Shown here in pieces: positions 16,904-24,914 of a stretch of 64,000 nt of DNA. Below the pieces are notes generated by a model. That model was given only the letters and a program-made list of their open reading frames with translations, was not told the origin of the DNA and did not search any database. The translations under genes were made by a program, and so were the position numbers. Numbering within the stretch: the first letter of the stretch is position 1; each line of letters opens with the position of its first letter. The stretch is from Achromobacter pulmonis (GTDB taxonomy: Bacteria; Pseudomonadota; Gammaproteobacteria; Burkholderiales; Burkholderiaceae_B). The stretch spans positions 598,303 to 662,302 of the forward strand of contig NZ_POQS01000002.1 in assembly GCF_002885955.2 (NCBI RefSeq), read 5' to 3'.

Positions 16904-17005
16904 GTCCAATATTAAATTTTTCCATCCCGATACGGGATCGGTATCGGCCATCCTTGCTCATTCGATTCGAAACCGATATCGGAAATCAAAAAAATAATAT
17001 TGGAC
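16904..17005. promoter_or_regulatory. Palindrome-rich divergent control region
   Basis: This AT-rich core of the 261-bp divergent gap holds several symmetric elements: outer inverted repeat GTCCAATATT (16904-16913) with AATATTGGAC (16996-17005); CCGATAC (16927-16933) with GTATCGG (16941-16947), 7-nt spacer; a 10-bp perfect palindrome CCGATATCGG (16973-16982); and TTCGATTCGAA (16961-16971). The repeated CCGATA half-site argues for multiple copies of one regulator's operator, possibly the LysR protein at 20528-21433. No confident -35/-10 pair was assigned. Confidence 0.5.
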
Positions 17006-17077
17006 AGCTTTCACCACGCTCATCGATAGTGAAGCCCGGCGCCATGCTGCGGCGCCTGGCCTGCATCGGAGCGCCCC

Positions 17078-18226
17078 ATGATAGATACGCTGGAACTTAC
17101 CGCCATCCCGCCCGAAGACGAAGCCTTGCGCGCCGAGGTCCGGGACTTCCTGGCGCAGACGCTGGACGGACTCGAACCCGACGCGCGCGCCCGCTCGTGG
17201 ATGGGCTACGACGCCGAATTCAGCCGGCGCCTGGCCGAACGCGGCTGGCTGGGGCTGACGCTGCCGCGCGAGCATGGCGGATCGGCGCGCGGCCATTTCG
17301 CGCGCTTCGTCCTGTCCGAAGAGCTGCTGGCCGCCGGCGCCCCGGTCTCGGCGCACTGGATCGCCGACCGCCAGAGCGCGCCCCTGATCCTCAAGTACGG
17401 CACGCCCGCGCAGCAGGCGTTCTACCTGCCCCGCATCTGCCGCGCCGAAGCGTTCTTCTGCATCGGCATGAGCGAGCCGGGATCGGGCTCGGACCTGGCC
17501 AGCATCCGCACGCGCGCCGAACCGGCCGCCGGCGGCTGGCGCCTGAACGGCAGCAAGATCTGGACCACCAACGCGCACCGCTCGCACTACATGATCGCGC
17601 TGGTGCGCACGTCCGGCACCGCCGAGGACCGCCACCAGGGGCTGTCGCAATTCATCGTGGACCTGTCGCTGCCCGGCGTCTCGGTGCGCCCCATCGAAGA
17701 CCTGGCCGGCGATGCGCATTTCTCGGAAGTGTTCTTCGACAACGTGGCGCTGCCCGCCGACGCCCTGATCGGCGCGGAGGGCGCGGGCTGGGCCCAGGTG
17801 AACGCCGAACTGGCGTTCGAGCGCAGCGGACCCGAACGCCTGTATTCCAGCATCGCGCTGCTGCAGTGCTGGTTGACGCACTGCCGCGGCCAGGACCCGG
17901 ACGCCGGCGACCGCGCGCTGCTGGGCGGCATCCTGTCGCAGATGGCGGTGCTGCGCGCCATGTCGCTGGCCATCGCCGGCAAGCTGGCGGCCGGGCTCAG
18001 CCCCGCCACCGAGGCCGCGCTGGTCAAGGACCTGGGCACCGAACTGGAACAGGCCATCCCGCGGCTGATCGGCGACGCGCTGGCGCGCCGGCCGGACCAG
18101 CCGCCTCCCCCGCCGCTGCTGCGCACGCTGGCGTACCTGGAACAGGTGGCGCCCACGTTCTCGCTGCGCGGCGGCACCCGCGAAATCCTGCGCGGCATCA
18201 TCGCCCGCGGCCTTGGCCTTCGATAA
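17078..18226 (+). CDS. Acyl-CoA dehydrogenase (large subunit-like)
   Basis: Acyl-CoA dehydrogenase of 382 aa. It has the flavin/substrate loop FFCIGMSEPGSGSDLASIRTRA near residues 125-146, GWRLNGSKIWTTNAHRSHYMI, and a C-terminal segment SLRGGTREILRGIIARGLGL replacing the usual YEGTSEIQR-type end; the medium-chain catalytic Glu position is Gly or Arg. Electrons would go to ETF. The gene is followed after 10 nt by a second, shorter acyl-CoA dehydrogenase and then a CoA-transferase. As in the 7758-9973 operon, the pair looks like a heteromeric enzyme. Confidence 0.9.
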   Translation: MIDTLELTAIPPEDEALRAEVRDFLAQTLDGLEPDARARSWMGYDAEFSRRLAERGWLGLTLPREHGGSARGHFARFVLSEELLAAGAPVSAHWIADRQSAPLILKYGTPAQQAFYLPRICRAEAFFCIGMSEPGSGSDLASIRTRAEPAAGGWRLNGSKIWTTNAHRSHYMIALVRTSGTAEDRHQGLSQFIVDLSLPGVSVRPIEDLAGDAHFSEVFFDNVALPADALIGAEGAGWAQVNAELAFERSGPERLYSSIALLQCWLTHCRGQDPDAGDRALLGGILSQMAVLRAMSLAIAGKLAAGLSPATEAALVKDLGTELEQAIPRLIGDALARRPDQPPPPPLLRTLAYLEQVAPTFSLRGGTREILRGIIARGLGLR

Positions 18227-18236
18227 GGACAGACTC

Positions 18237-19241
18237 ATGGACAATATTTTTGGCGACGCGGCAGAACGCCTGTTCGCGCAGACCTGCACGCCCGACGTCA
18301 TCCGCCGCGCCGAGCAGGGTCAGCGGCCCGCCGAGGCCTGGCAGGCCTGCGAAGACGCCGGCTTCGGCGACGCGCTGGTGCCCGAGGCGGACGGCGGCGC
18401 CGGACTGGAGCTGGCCGAGGCGCTGCCCGTGGTGCTGGCCGCCGGCCGCCACCTGTGCCCCTATCCCATCGCCCACACCGTGCTGGCGCGCCCCTGGCTG
18501 TGCCGCGCCGGACGGCCGCAGCCCACCGGCTCGATCGCGCTGGCCCCGCACGGCGTGACGCTGCGCGACGGACGCCTGCATGGCGCCGGCGTGCCCTGGA
18601 TGCGCAGCGCGGACTACGTGCTGGCCCAGGCCGACGGCCAGGCCTGGCTGCTGCCCGCGCAGGCCGCGCGCATCGAAGCCGGCGGCGTGCACGCCAGCCT
18701 GTCGGCGGATGCGTCCTGGGATCTGGCCGACGCCGAACGCATCGAGGGCGGCGGCGCGCTGGACACGCTGGCCGCGGCCGCCTATGCCGGCCTGATGGCC
18801 GGCGCGATGGAACGGGTGCTGGCCATGACGCTGGACTACGCCAACCAGCGCGCGCAGTTCGGCAAGCCCATCGGCCGCTTCCAGGCCATACAGCAGCAGG
18901 TCAGCGTGATGGCCGAACAGGTATGGGCCGCGCGCATGGCCGCGCAGCTGGCGTTCCAGGGCGCCGAGGGCCGGCCCGCGCCGCTGCTGGCCGCGACCGG
19001 CAAGGCGCGCGCCAGCCTGGCCGCGCCGCTGGTGGCCGATATCGCGCACGCCGTGCACGGCGCCATCGGCGTGACCGAGGAATACGACCTGCAGCTCTAC
19101 ACCCGGCGGCTGCGCGAATGGCGGCTGGCCGGCGGCTCGGAAAGCCACTGGCACGAACGCATCGGCGCGCAGGCGCTGGCCGATGGCGGCGATGCGCTGT
19201 CGTTCCTGCGTGGCGCGCTGTGCGCCAAGGAGGCCGCATGA
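18237..19241 (+). CDS. Acyl-CoA dehydrogenase family protein (small subunit-like)
   Basis: Acyl-CoA dehydrogenase relative of 334 aa, short for the family. The N-terminus is degenerate; the C-terminal four-helix part is clear, with YANQRAQFGKPIGRFQAIQQQVSVMAEQ and HAVHGAIGVTEEYDLQLYTRRL. The start ATG follows AAGGA at the end of the previous gene. The stop overlaps the CoA-transferase start (ATGA), so the three genes are translationally coupled. It probably partners the preceding dehydrogenase; that partnership is an inference from gene pairing and size. Confidence 0.87.
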   Translation: MDNIFGDAAERLFAQTCTPDVIRRAEQGQRPAEAWQACEDAGFGDALVPEADGGAGLELAEALPVVLAAGRHLCPYPIAHTVLARPWLCRAGRPQPTGSIALAPHGVTLRDGRLHGAGVPWMRSADYVLAQADGQAWLLPAQAARIEAGGVHASLSADASWDLADAERIEGGGALDTLAAAAYAGLMAGAMERVLAMTLDYANQRAQFGKPIGRFQAIQQQVSVMAEQVWAARMAAQLAFQGAEGRPAPLLAATGKARASLAAPLVADIAHAVHGAIGVTEEYDLQLYTRRLREWRLAGGSESHWHERIGAQALADGGDALSFLRGALCAKEAA

Positions 19242-20449
19242 GCGACGCGCCGCGCGACGACCTGCCGCTGGCCGGCATCCGCGTGCTCGACCTGAGCCGC
19301 GTGCTGGCCGGCCCCTGGTGCACGCAGACCCTGGCCGACCTGGGCGCCGAAGTCTGGAAGATCGAGGCCCCCGGACAGGGCGACGACACCCGCAGCTGGT
19401 CGCCCCCCGACGTGGGCGGCGAATCCACCTATTTCCTGTGCGCCAACCGCAGCAAGGAATCGGTGGCCGTCAACCTCAAGCATCCCGAGGGCCAGCGCAT
19501 CGTGCGCGAGCTGGCGCGGCAGGCCGACGTGCTGGTCGAGAACTACCGGCTGGGCGCGCTCGAGGCTTTCGGGCTGGGCTACGAAGACCTGGCCGCCCTC
19601 AATCCCGGCCTGGTCTATTGCTCCATCAGCGGCTACGGCCGCAGCGGGCCGCGCGCGGCCGAGCCGGGCTACGACTTCGTGATCCAGGCCGAAAGCGGGC
19701 TGATGTCGATCACCGGCGAACCGGAAGGCGCGCCCATGAAGCTGGGCGTGGCCATCACCGACCTGGTCACCGGCATGAACGGCGTGCAGGCCATCCTGGC
19801 CGCGCTGCTGGCGCGCGCGCGCAGCGGCCGCGGCCAGCACATCGACTTGGCGCTGCTGGACGGCGCGGTCAGCGTGCTGGCCAACGTGGGCGCTGGCTAC
19901 CTGGCGGCCGGCCACAAGCCGGGACGCCTGGGCAACGGCCATCCCACCGTGGTGCCCTACCAGATCTTCGCCACGCGCGACGGCTCTTTCGCCCTGGCTG
20001 TCGGCAACGACGGCCAGTTCGCGCGCCTGTGCGCCCTGCTCGGGCATCCGGAATGGAGCGCCGACCCGGACTACGCCACCAACCGCGCGCGCGTGCTCAA
20101 CCGCGAGCGCCTCATTCCCATGCTGCAGGCGGAGTTCGCCGAGGCCGGCACGGCGCACTGGCTGGAACGGGTGCGCGCCGCCGGCATACCCGCCGGCGCG
20201 GTGCGGCGCGTGGACGAGGCCCTGGAGGCGCCCGAGATCGCGGCGCGCGGCATGATCGCCGACACGCCCGACGCCCGGCACGGCACGCTGCGCCTGCTGC
20301 GCTCGCCGCTGCACCTGCGCGGCACGCCGCCGCGCGAACCCGCCGCGCCGCCGCGCCTGGGCGAACACACCGACGCCGTGCTGGGCCGCGCGCTGGCCCT
20401 GGACGACGCGGCGCTGGCCGCGCTGCGCGCGGCCGGCGCGATCGCCTGA
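19238..20449 (+). CDS. Class III CoA-transferase (CaiB/BaiF family)
   Basis: CoA-transferase of 403 aa that moves CoA between acyl-CoA and a free acid through an aspartyl-CoA anhydride. It has the N-terminal LAGIRVLDLSRVLAGPWCTQTLADLGAEVWKIE, the loop VAVNLKHPEGQRIV, and the catalytic Asp candidate in EPGYDFVIQAESGLMSITG near residue 147. The length matches formyl-CoA transferase/CaiB. In this operon it probably activates the acid substrate that the dehydrogenase pair, crotonase and thiolase then degrade. The donor and acceptor are unknown. Confidence 0.9.
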   Translation: MSDAPRDDLPLAGIRVLDLSRVLAGPWCTQTLADLGAEVWKIEAPGQGDDTRSWSPPDVGGESTYFLCANRSKESVAVNLKHPEGQRIVRELARQADVLVENYRLGALEAFGLGYEDLAALNPGLVYCSISGYGRSGPRAAEPGYDFVIQAESGLMSITGEPEGAPMKLGVAITDLVTGMNGVQAILAALLARARSGRGQHIDLALLDGAVSVLANVGAGYLAAGHKPGRLGNGHPTVVPYQIFATRDGSFALAVGNDGQFARLCALLGHPEWSADPDYATNRARVLNRERLIPMLQAEFAEAGTAHWLERVRAAGIPAGAVRRVDEALEAPEIAARGMIADTPDARHGTLRLLRSPLHLRGTPPREPAAPPRLGEHTDAVLGRALALDDAALAALRAAGAIA

Positions 20450-20527
20450 TAGCGGCGGGATAGCACCGATGCCGGAAACGATATGCAGCCCGTATCATCT
20501 GTGGCACGCCCCAACCGGACCGCCACC

Positions 20528-21433
20528 ATGGATTTCCGTCACCTGCAGCAGTTCCTCGTTCTGGCCGAAACGCTGAACTTCCACCGCGCGGCCGAAAAGC
20601 TGCACATGTCGCAGCCGCCGCTGTCGGTGTCCATCCGCAAGCTCGAAGAGACCGTGGGCGTGCCGCTGTTCATCCGCGGACGCCAGGGCGTCAAGCTGAC
20701 CGAAGCCGGCCTGGCGGCGCTGGACGAGGCGCGACGCGCCCTGTTCCATGCCGAACAGTTCCGCCAGGCCGCGCGCGCCGGCGCGGCCGGCGAAGGCGGC
20801 ACGGTGCGCATCGGCTTCGTGGGCTCGGCCACCCACGCGGTGCTGCCGCGCATCCTGCCGCCGTTTCGCCAGCGCTATCCGGGCGTCAACGTGGTGCTGC
20901 GCGAAGCCACGTCGATACGCATCATGCAGGAGCTGGAAGAAGACACGCTGGAGATCGGCATCGTGCGCGTGCCGGTGGCGATGGGCTCGAACGTGCGGCT
21001 CACGCCGCTGACCACCGAGAACTTCGCGCTGGCCGTGCCCAAGACGCATCCGCTGGCGCGGCGCGGCCGCATCCGGCTGGCGGACCTGGCCGACGAAGCC
21101 TTCATCATGTATACCGCCGACGAGGCGGCCGGCCTGCGCATGGCCGCCATCAACGCCTGCCAGCTGCGCGGTTTCACGCCGCGCATCACGCAGGAGGCGG
21201 TGCAGGTGCAGACCCTGCTCAGCCTCGTCGAAAGCGGCCTGGGCGTGGCCCTGGTGCCGGCCGGCGGCCGCCGCCATCCAGGCACCAACGTGGTCTACAA
21301 GACGCTGGCCGATTTTCCCGGCGACGCCACCATCGGCATTTCGCTGGCCTGGAACCCGGCCACCGAACGCAGCGCCGCCCGCAACCTGCGCGCCATGGCC
21401 AGCCAGGCCTTCCGTGACAAGGCGATGAAATAG
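20528..21433 (+). CDS. LysR-family transcriptional regulator
   Basis: LysR regulator of 301 aa. The N-terminal helix-turn-helix begins MDFRHLQQFLVLAETLNFHRAAEKL and includes SQPPLSVSIRKLEETVGVPLF; the effector domain from about residue 90 starts GTVRIGFVGSATHAVLPRILPPF. The start is placed at the MDFRHL Met, the canonical LysR start; 15 upstream in-frame residues are not family-like. It is 78 nt downstream of the CoA-transferase on the same strand, so it may be co-transcribed and feed back on the palindromic region at 16904-17005. Confidence 0.9.
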   Translation: MDFRHLQQFLVLAETLNFHRAAEKLHMSQPPLSVSIRKLEETVGVPLFIRGRQGVKLTEAGLAALDEARRALFHAEQFRQAARAGAAGEGGTVRIGFVGSATHAVLPRILPPFRQRYPGVNVVLREATSIRIMQELEEDTLEIGIVRVPVAMGSNVRLTPLTTENFALAVPKTHPLARRGRIRLADLADEAFIMYTADEAAGLRMAAINACQLRGFTPRITQEAVQVQTLLSLVESGLGVALVPAGGRRHPGTNVVYKTLADFPGDATIGISLAWNPATERSAARNLRAMASQAFRDKAMK

Positions 21434-21536
21434 TCAAGCCGAAAAAACCACAGGGAAGCGGGCGGCTTGCGGCAACACGGCCGACCGGCTTAGGATGGAG
21501 CATGGTTCGACTTCACCAGCGATTCGGGAGCACATC

Positions 21537-21977
21537 GTGAAGACAGTTGCTGAGCTTCTCAGGGAAAAGGCCAACCAATCCGTCGTGACGGTCTCGCCGG
21601 ACGCATCGGTCTACGACGCAATCAAGACCATGGCCGAACGCAGCATAGGCGCCGTGGTGGTGGTCCAGGGCGACGCGGTCCTGGGCATGCTGACCGAGCG
21701 CGACTACGCCCGCAAGATCGTTCTGCAGGACCGCTCGTCGCGCACCACCAAGGTCCGCGACATCATGACCGACTCGGTGTATTACGTGGGCCGCGCCGAC
21801 ACCCGCGAACACTGCATGGCGATGATGACCGAAAGGCACTTCCGCCACCTGCCGGTGATCGAGGACGGCAAACTGATCGGGCTGCTGTCCATCGGCGACC
21901 TGGTCAAGGACGTGATGAGCGAACAGAAATTCATCATCCACGAACTCGAACGCTACATCACCGGCGAACGCGGCTAG
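21537..21977 (+). CDS. CBS-domain-pair protein
   Basis: Small cytoplasmic protein of 146 aa made of two CBS motifs (Bateman module), about residues 8-65 (VVTVSPDASVYDAIKTMAERSIGAVVVV, LGMLTERDYARKI) and 72-130 (VRDIMTDSVYYVGR, RHLPVIEDGKLIGLLSIGDLVKD). Such modules bind adenine nucleotides and act as energy or redox sensors. The start is a GTG with GGGAG in front; the reading frame extends upstream but has no ribosome site. It overlaps the convergent permease gene by 4 nt at the 3' ends. The partner protein is unknown. Confidence 0.88.
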   Translation: MKTVAELLREKANQSVVTVSPDASVYDAIKTMAERSIGAVVVVQGDAVLGMLTERDYARKIVLQDRSSRTTKVRDIMTDSVYYVGRADTREHCMAMMTERHFRHLPVIEDGKLIGLLSIGDLVKDVMSEQKFIIHELERYITGERG

Positions 21978-22735
21978 CCCGCCAGCGTCCTGAAGGCCGG
22001 CACGATCAGCCCCAGGCCGGCCGCCAGCAGCAGCATGAACACCAGGCGCTTGACGGTCTGCATCGAGCCGGCCGTGGCGTAGCGGCGCGCCACCCAGGTC
22101 ACGCCGATCACGATCGGCAGCGCCAGCACGCTCAGCCAGAACGAGGACGCCATGAATTCGCCCTGTCCCGTCACCAGGGTCAGGCGCGCCATCGCGTTGA
22201 CCGAGAACAGGATCAGCAGGCTGTTGCGGATGGCGGCCAGCGGCAGCGGCTGGCGGTACAGGTGATAGACCATGGGCGGCCCGGCGCTGGAGAACAGCCC
22301 GCCCAGCACGCCCGACACGGCGCCGAAGAACAGGAACGACCCGCGCGAGGACACCTGCGCCAGCGGCTGTGCGCGCGCCACCAGCAGGACGGCGCAGGCC
22401 ACGATGGTGCAGCCCAGCAGCAGCTGCAGCAGCACCGCCATGGAACCGCTGATCCACGCCAGCGCGGTCACGCCCACGCCCACGCCGACCAGGCTGCTAA
22501 ACATGGCAGGCCGGATCAGCGACCAGTTCACCTGCGGCCTGGCCCGCGCCAGCGTGACGGCGGCGTTGACCAGCGACAGCACGCTGACCACGTTGGCCAC
22601 CTCGGCCACGGAGGCCAGCTGGAACACGCCCGACAGGCCCAGCAGCACCAGGCCGAAGGCGAAGCCCGTCATCGTCTGCGCATAGGTGGCCAGCGCCACG
22701 CAAACCAGGAACAGCAAGTGTTGGGAAATACTCAT
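21974..22735 (-). CDS. TauE/SafE (TSUP) family sulfite/organic anion exporter-like membrane protein
   Basis: Inner-membrane permease of 253 aa with about eight hydrophobic segments. The two TSUP-type repeats are visible: an N-terminal ATYAQTMTGFAFGLVLLGLSG and a mid-protein FFGAVSGVLGGLFSSAGPPMVYHLY with the conserved G-x-x-G-G-L-F-x-x-A/G-P-P signature. Members move sulfite, sulfoacetate or other small anions. The start chosen is the ATG of MSISQHL before the first membrane helix; the ribosome site is poor and the long upstream open frame is Arg/Pro-rich and unlikely to be coding. Monocistronic. Confidence 0.85.
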   Translation of the reverse strand: MSISQHLLFLVCVALATYAQTMTGFAFGLVLLGLSGVFQLASVAEVANVVSVLSLVNAAVTLARARPQVNWSLIRPAMFSSLVGVGVGVTALAWISGSMAVLLQLLLGCTIVACAVLLVARAQPLAQVSSRGSFLFFGAVSGVLGGLFSSAGPPMVYHLYRQPLPLAAIRNSLLILFSVNAMARLTLVTGQGEFMASSFWLSVLALPIVIGVTWVARRYATAGSMQTVKRLVFMLLLAAGLGLIVPAFRTLAG

Positions 22736-22994
22736 TGCTAGGGGTAGAGCCTGACCTGCCTCGGCTCTGCCCGGCGCCGCGCGGGACGGCGGCATGGGAG
22801 CGGATCGACGGGGGGAACGGCGTACTAGGGGATGGGCGATTTTCAGGCGGCGATGATAGCATCGGCCCGCGCACCGTCGCTCATGTTTTGTCACAAATGG
22901 ATGCGCTCATGCACGCGGCCCCGCCCGCGGTCCGCTATCCTTGCCGCCCTGCCTTCCGCTCGCGCCCCGCTATCCGCGCCCCCTACTCGCGCCC

Positions 22995-23876
22995 ATGACG
23001 CCCCGACAGACCACGATCAATACGGTGACCCTGACCTGCTCCACCTGCGGCAGTGCGCAGTTCACCAAGCTGGACACCAACGAATACCGCTGCAGCCACT
23101 GCCATGCCGTGACGCTGGTGGAAGACAACGTCGCCCAGCGCCTGGAGAAGATCCTGCGCAACATGCAGCAGCCGGCCGCCAAGCCGCGCTCCGGCAGCGT
23201 GGCCGCGGCCGCCGTCGCCGTGGCGCTTGCCGTCGCGATTCCGGTGGCAGCGGTGCTGCTGACCGAAGGCGGCCGCAGCAGCCCCGTGCGCCAGCCGGCG
23301 CCTGCGCCCGCGATCGACGCTTCCCTGGTCAAGCTGACCGACGTGCGCGAAGTGCAGACCCGCGGCGCCCGCCTGCTCGTCATGATGGTGCGCAACGAGA
23401 CCGGCAGGAAAATCGACATGCCGCGCGTCACGGCCTCGTTCTTCCAGGGCGAGCTGTCGCTGTCCTCGGCCTCGGGATCGGCGCCGGCGCGTTCGCTGGA
23501 GCCGGGCGAATACGCGCCGCTGACGATCCAGGCGCCGGACAAGGCCTACACCCGCTACGCCCTGGAAGTGGCCAGGCCCATGCCCGCGCGCGGCAAGAAC
23601 AACGCCGTCACCGCCAGCCGGGTCCAGCTGGTGCGCAACGACGGCAGCTACCGCCTGGTGGGCCTGCTCAAGAACGAAGGCGCCGAGGCGGCCAACAGCA
23701 GCCAGGTCACAGTCATGCTGTACGCCGACGACGGAACCCTGATCGGCATCGGCAACGGCTACGGCTCGGCCAGCCCGCTGGCGCCGGGCGCGCTGACCGC
23801 CTTCGACGCGCGCTGCGAAATGCTGGCCGACAGGCCGGTGGCTTCTTACGACTACATGGTGCAAAGTGAACGCTAG
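22995..23876 (+). CDS. Zinc-ribbon, single-pass membrane protein with extracytoplasmic FxLYD-like domain
   Basis: Protein of 293 aa. A zinc ribbon is formed by Cys15, Cys18, Cys33 and Cys36 (CSTCG and CSHCH), followed by a basic linker and one membrane helix (about 68-89). The extracytoplasmic part has a beta-rich region with LVGLLKNEGAEAANSSQVTVMLYADDGTLIG, resembling the FxLYD fold. The zinc ribbon would face the cytoplasm. It overlaps the next gene by 11 nt; the two proteins share the C-terminal domain type and are probably partners. I do not recognise a defined function. The Met chosen removes a Pro-rich, non-conserved extension. Confidence 0.7.
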   Translation: MTPRQTTINTVTLTCSTCGSAQFTKLDTNEYRCSHCHAVTLVEDNVAQRLEKILRNMQQPAAKPRSGSVAAAAVAVALAVAIPVAAVLLTEGGRSSPVRQPAPAPAIDASLVKLTDVREVQTRGARLLVMMVRNETGRKIDMPRVTASFFQGELSLSSASGSAPARSLEPGEYAPLTIQAPDKAYTRYALEVARPMPARGKNNAVTASRVQLVRNDGSYRLVGLLKNEGAEAANSSQVTVMLYADDGTLIGIGNGYGSASPLAPGALTAFDARCEMLADRPVASYDYMVQSER

Positions 23877-24762
23877 CCATTCCCATTCCGGACGCCTGTC
23901 CCGGCCGGCCATGGCCGCCCTGGGGCTGATCCTGCTTGCCGCCGGCGGCTACGCGCTGTGGAAATACACCGCCATCCTGCCCTGGAGCGCGCGCGCCGAC
24001 GCGCCCGCCTCCGCCGCGCCGCGCGAGGAAGCCCCGCGCGAGAGCGCCCCGACCACCCGCATCGTGCGGGTCAGCCCGGCCAACGTGCGCGTCATCGACC
24101 ACGTGCGCCTGAGCACGGAGGAACTGCTGGACCCCGGCTTCGCGCTCTTCGACCCGGCCGCGCTCAAGCTGTCGGCGCCGCGCCGGCTGCTCGACGAAAT
24201 CGAACGCCCGGTCCTCTACGCCGAACTGGTCAACACCAGCAAGGAATACGTGATGCTGGCGCCCAAGGCCGAGATCACGGTGTACGACGGCTCGCGCGCG
24301 CTGGACCTGCGGCAGTCGTGGAGCCTGCCCGCGCGGCTCTATCCCGGCGAACGCGTGCCGGTCGCGCTGACCGGCCGCGTCGAGCGCTACACCGAAGTCA
24401 AGACCGACTGGCTGCCGGCCAAGCGCGCCGCCCTGCCCGGCCCGCGGCCGCAGCTGGCCGTGACCGTGGAGAACACCGAGGCCGCGGTCGGCACCGGCAC
24501 CCTGAACTTCACCTACCGCTATCGCTACAAGTACGTCACCGTCCACGGACGGGTGCGCAACGACAGCGCGGCCGAGGTCGAGAACGTCAAGCTGTGGGTC
24601 AGCCTGTACGACGCCCAGGGCCAGTTGACCGGCGCCACCTTCCAGACGCCGCGCGTGTCCCGGCTCAAGCCCGGCGAGAGCGCGCCGTTCCAGGCGCACG
24701 TGAAGCAGCATGGCGCCAATTTCGCCCGGGTGGAAATCGTCTACAACGCGGACGCGCGCTAG
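23866..24762 (+). CDS. Membrane-anchored protein with FxLYD-like domain, paired with the zinc-ribbon protein
   Basis: Protein of 298 aa starting with GTG inside the previous gene (11-nt overlap). One membrane helix (about residues 15-36) is followed by an Ala/Pro/Glu linker and two beta-rich regions: VLYAELVNTSKEYVMLAPKAE and VTVHGRVRNDSAAEVENVKL (written here in part), the latter ending with a QGQLTGATFQTPRVSRLKPGE-like strand pattern typical of FxLYD domains. Unlike its neighbour it has no zinc ribbon. A scaffolding or envelope role is possible, but no function is known to me. Confidence 0.65.
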   Translation: MNASHSHSGRLSRPAMAALGLILLAAGGYALWKYTAILPWSARADAPASAAPREEAPRESAPTTRIVRVSPANVRVIDHVRLSTEELLDPGFALFDPAALKLSAPRRLLDEIERPVLYAELVNTSKEYVMLAPKAEITVYDGSRALDLRQSWSLPARLYPGERVPVALTGRVERYTEVKTDWLPAKRAALPGPRPQLAVTVENTEAAVGTGTLNFTYRYRYKYVTVHGRVRNDSAAEVENVKLWVSLYDAQGQLTGATFQTPRVSRLKPGESAPFQAHVKQHGANFARVEIVYNADAR

Positions 24763-24813
24763 CGCCGCCTTGCGGCCCGCCCGGGGTCGCGCTTAAGCAA
24801 CGTCTATCATGCC

Positions 24814-24868
24814 AAGTCTTATATAAGATATAAGACATTTGCCTGCGCCCCCCTCTTCCCTCTACAAT
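24814..24868 (+). promoter_or_regulatory. acnB promoter with palindromic operator
   Basis: An inverted repeat, core TCTTATATAAGATATAAGA (24817-24835), has 8-bp arms GTCTTATA/TATAAGAC with a 5-nt spacer. It is followed by TTGCCT (24839-24844), an 18-bp spacer and a TACAAT -10 (24863-24868), 46 bp before the acnB start. Virtually the same element precedes acnA at 41620-41643. Shared position and sequence indicate one regulator acting on both aconitase genes. FCD-type GntR regulators are plausible binders, but the regulator is not identified. Confidence 0.65.
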
Positions 24869-24914
24869 TCGGGCCGACAACCCTTCTTCCAACCCGACTT
24901 TGAGCAGGCCTCAC

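Noticed and set aside
22736-22994. Possible N-terminal extension of the TauE-like protein or a small gene in the divergent gap
   Set aside because: The extension is Arg/Pro/Ser-rich before the first membrane helix, and the gap has only a minor TTTG-TCA-CAAA symmetry; no gene supported.
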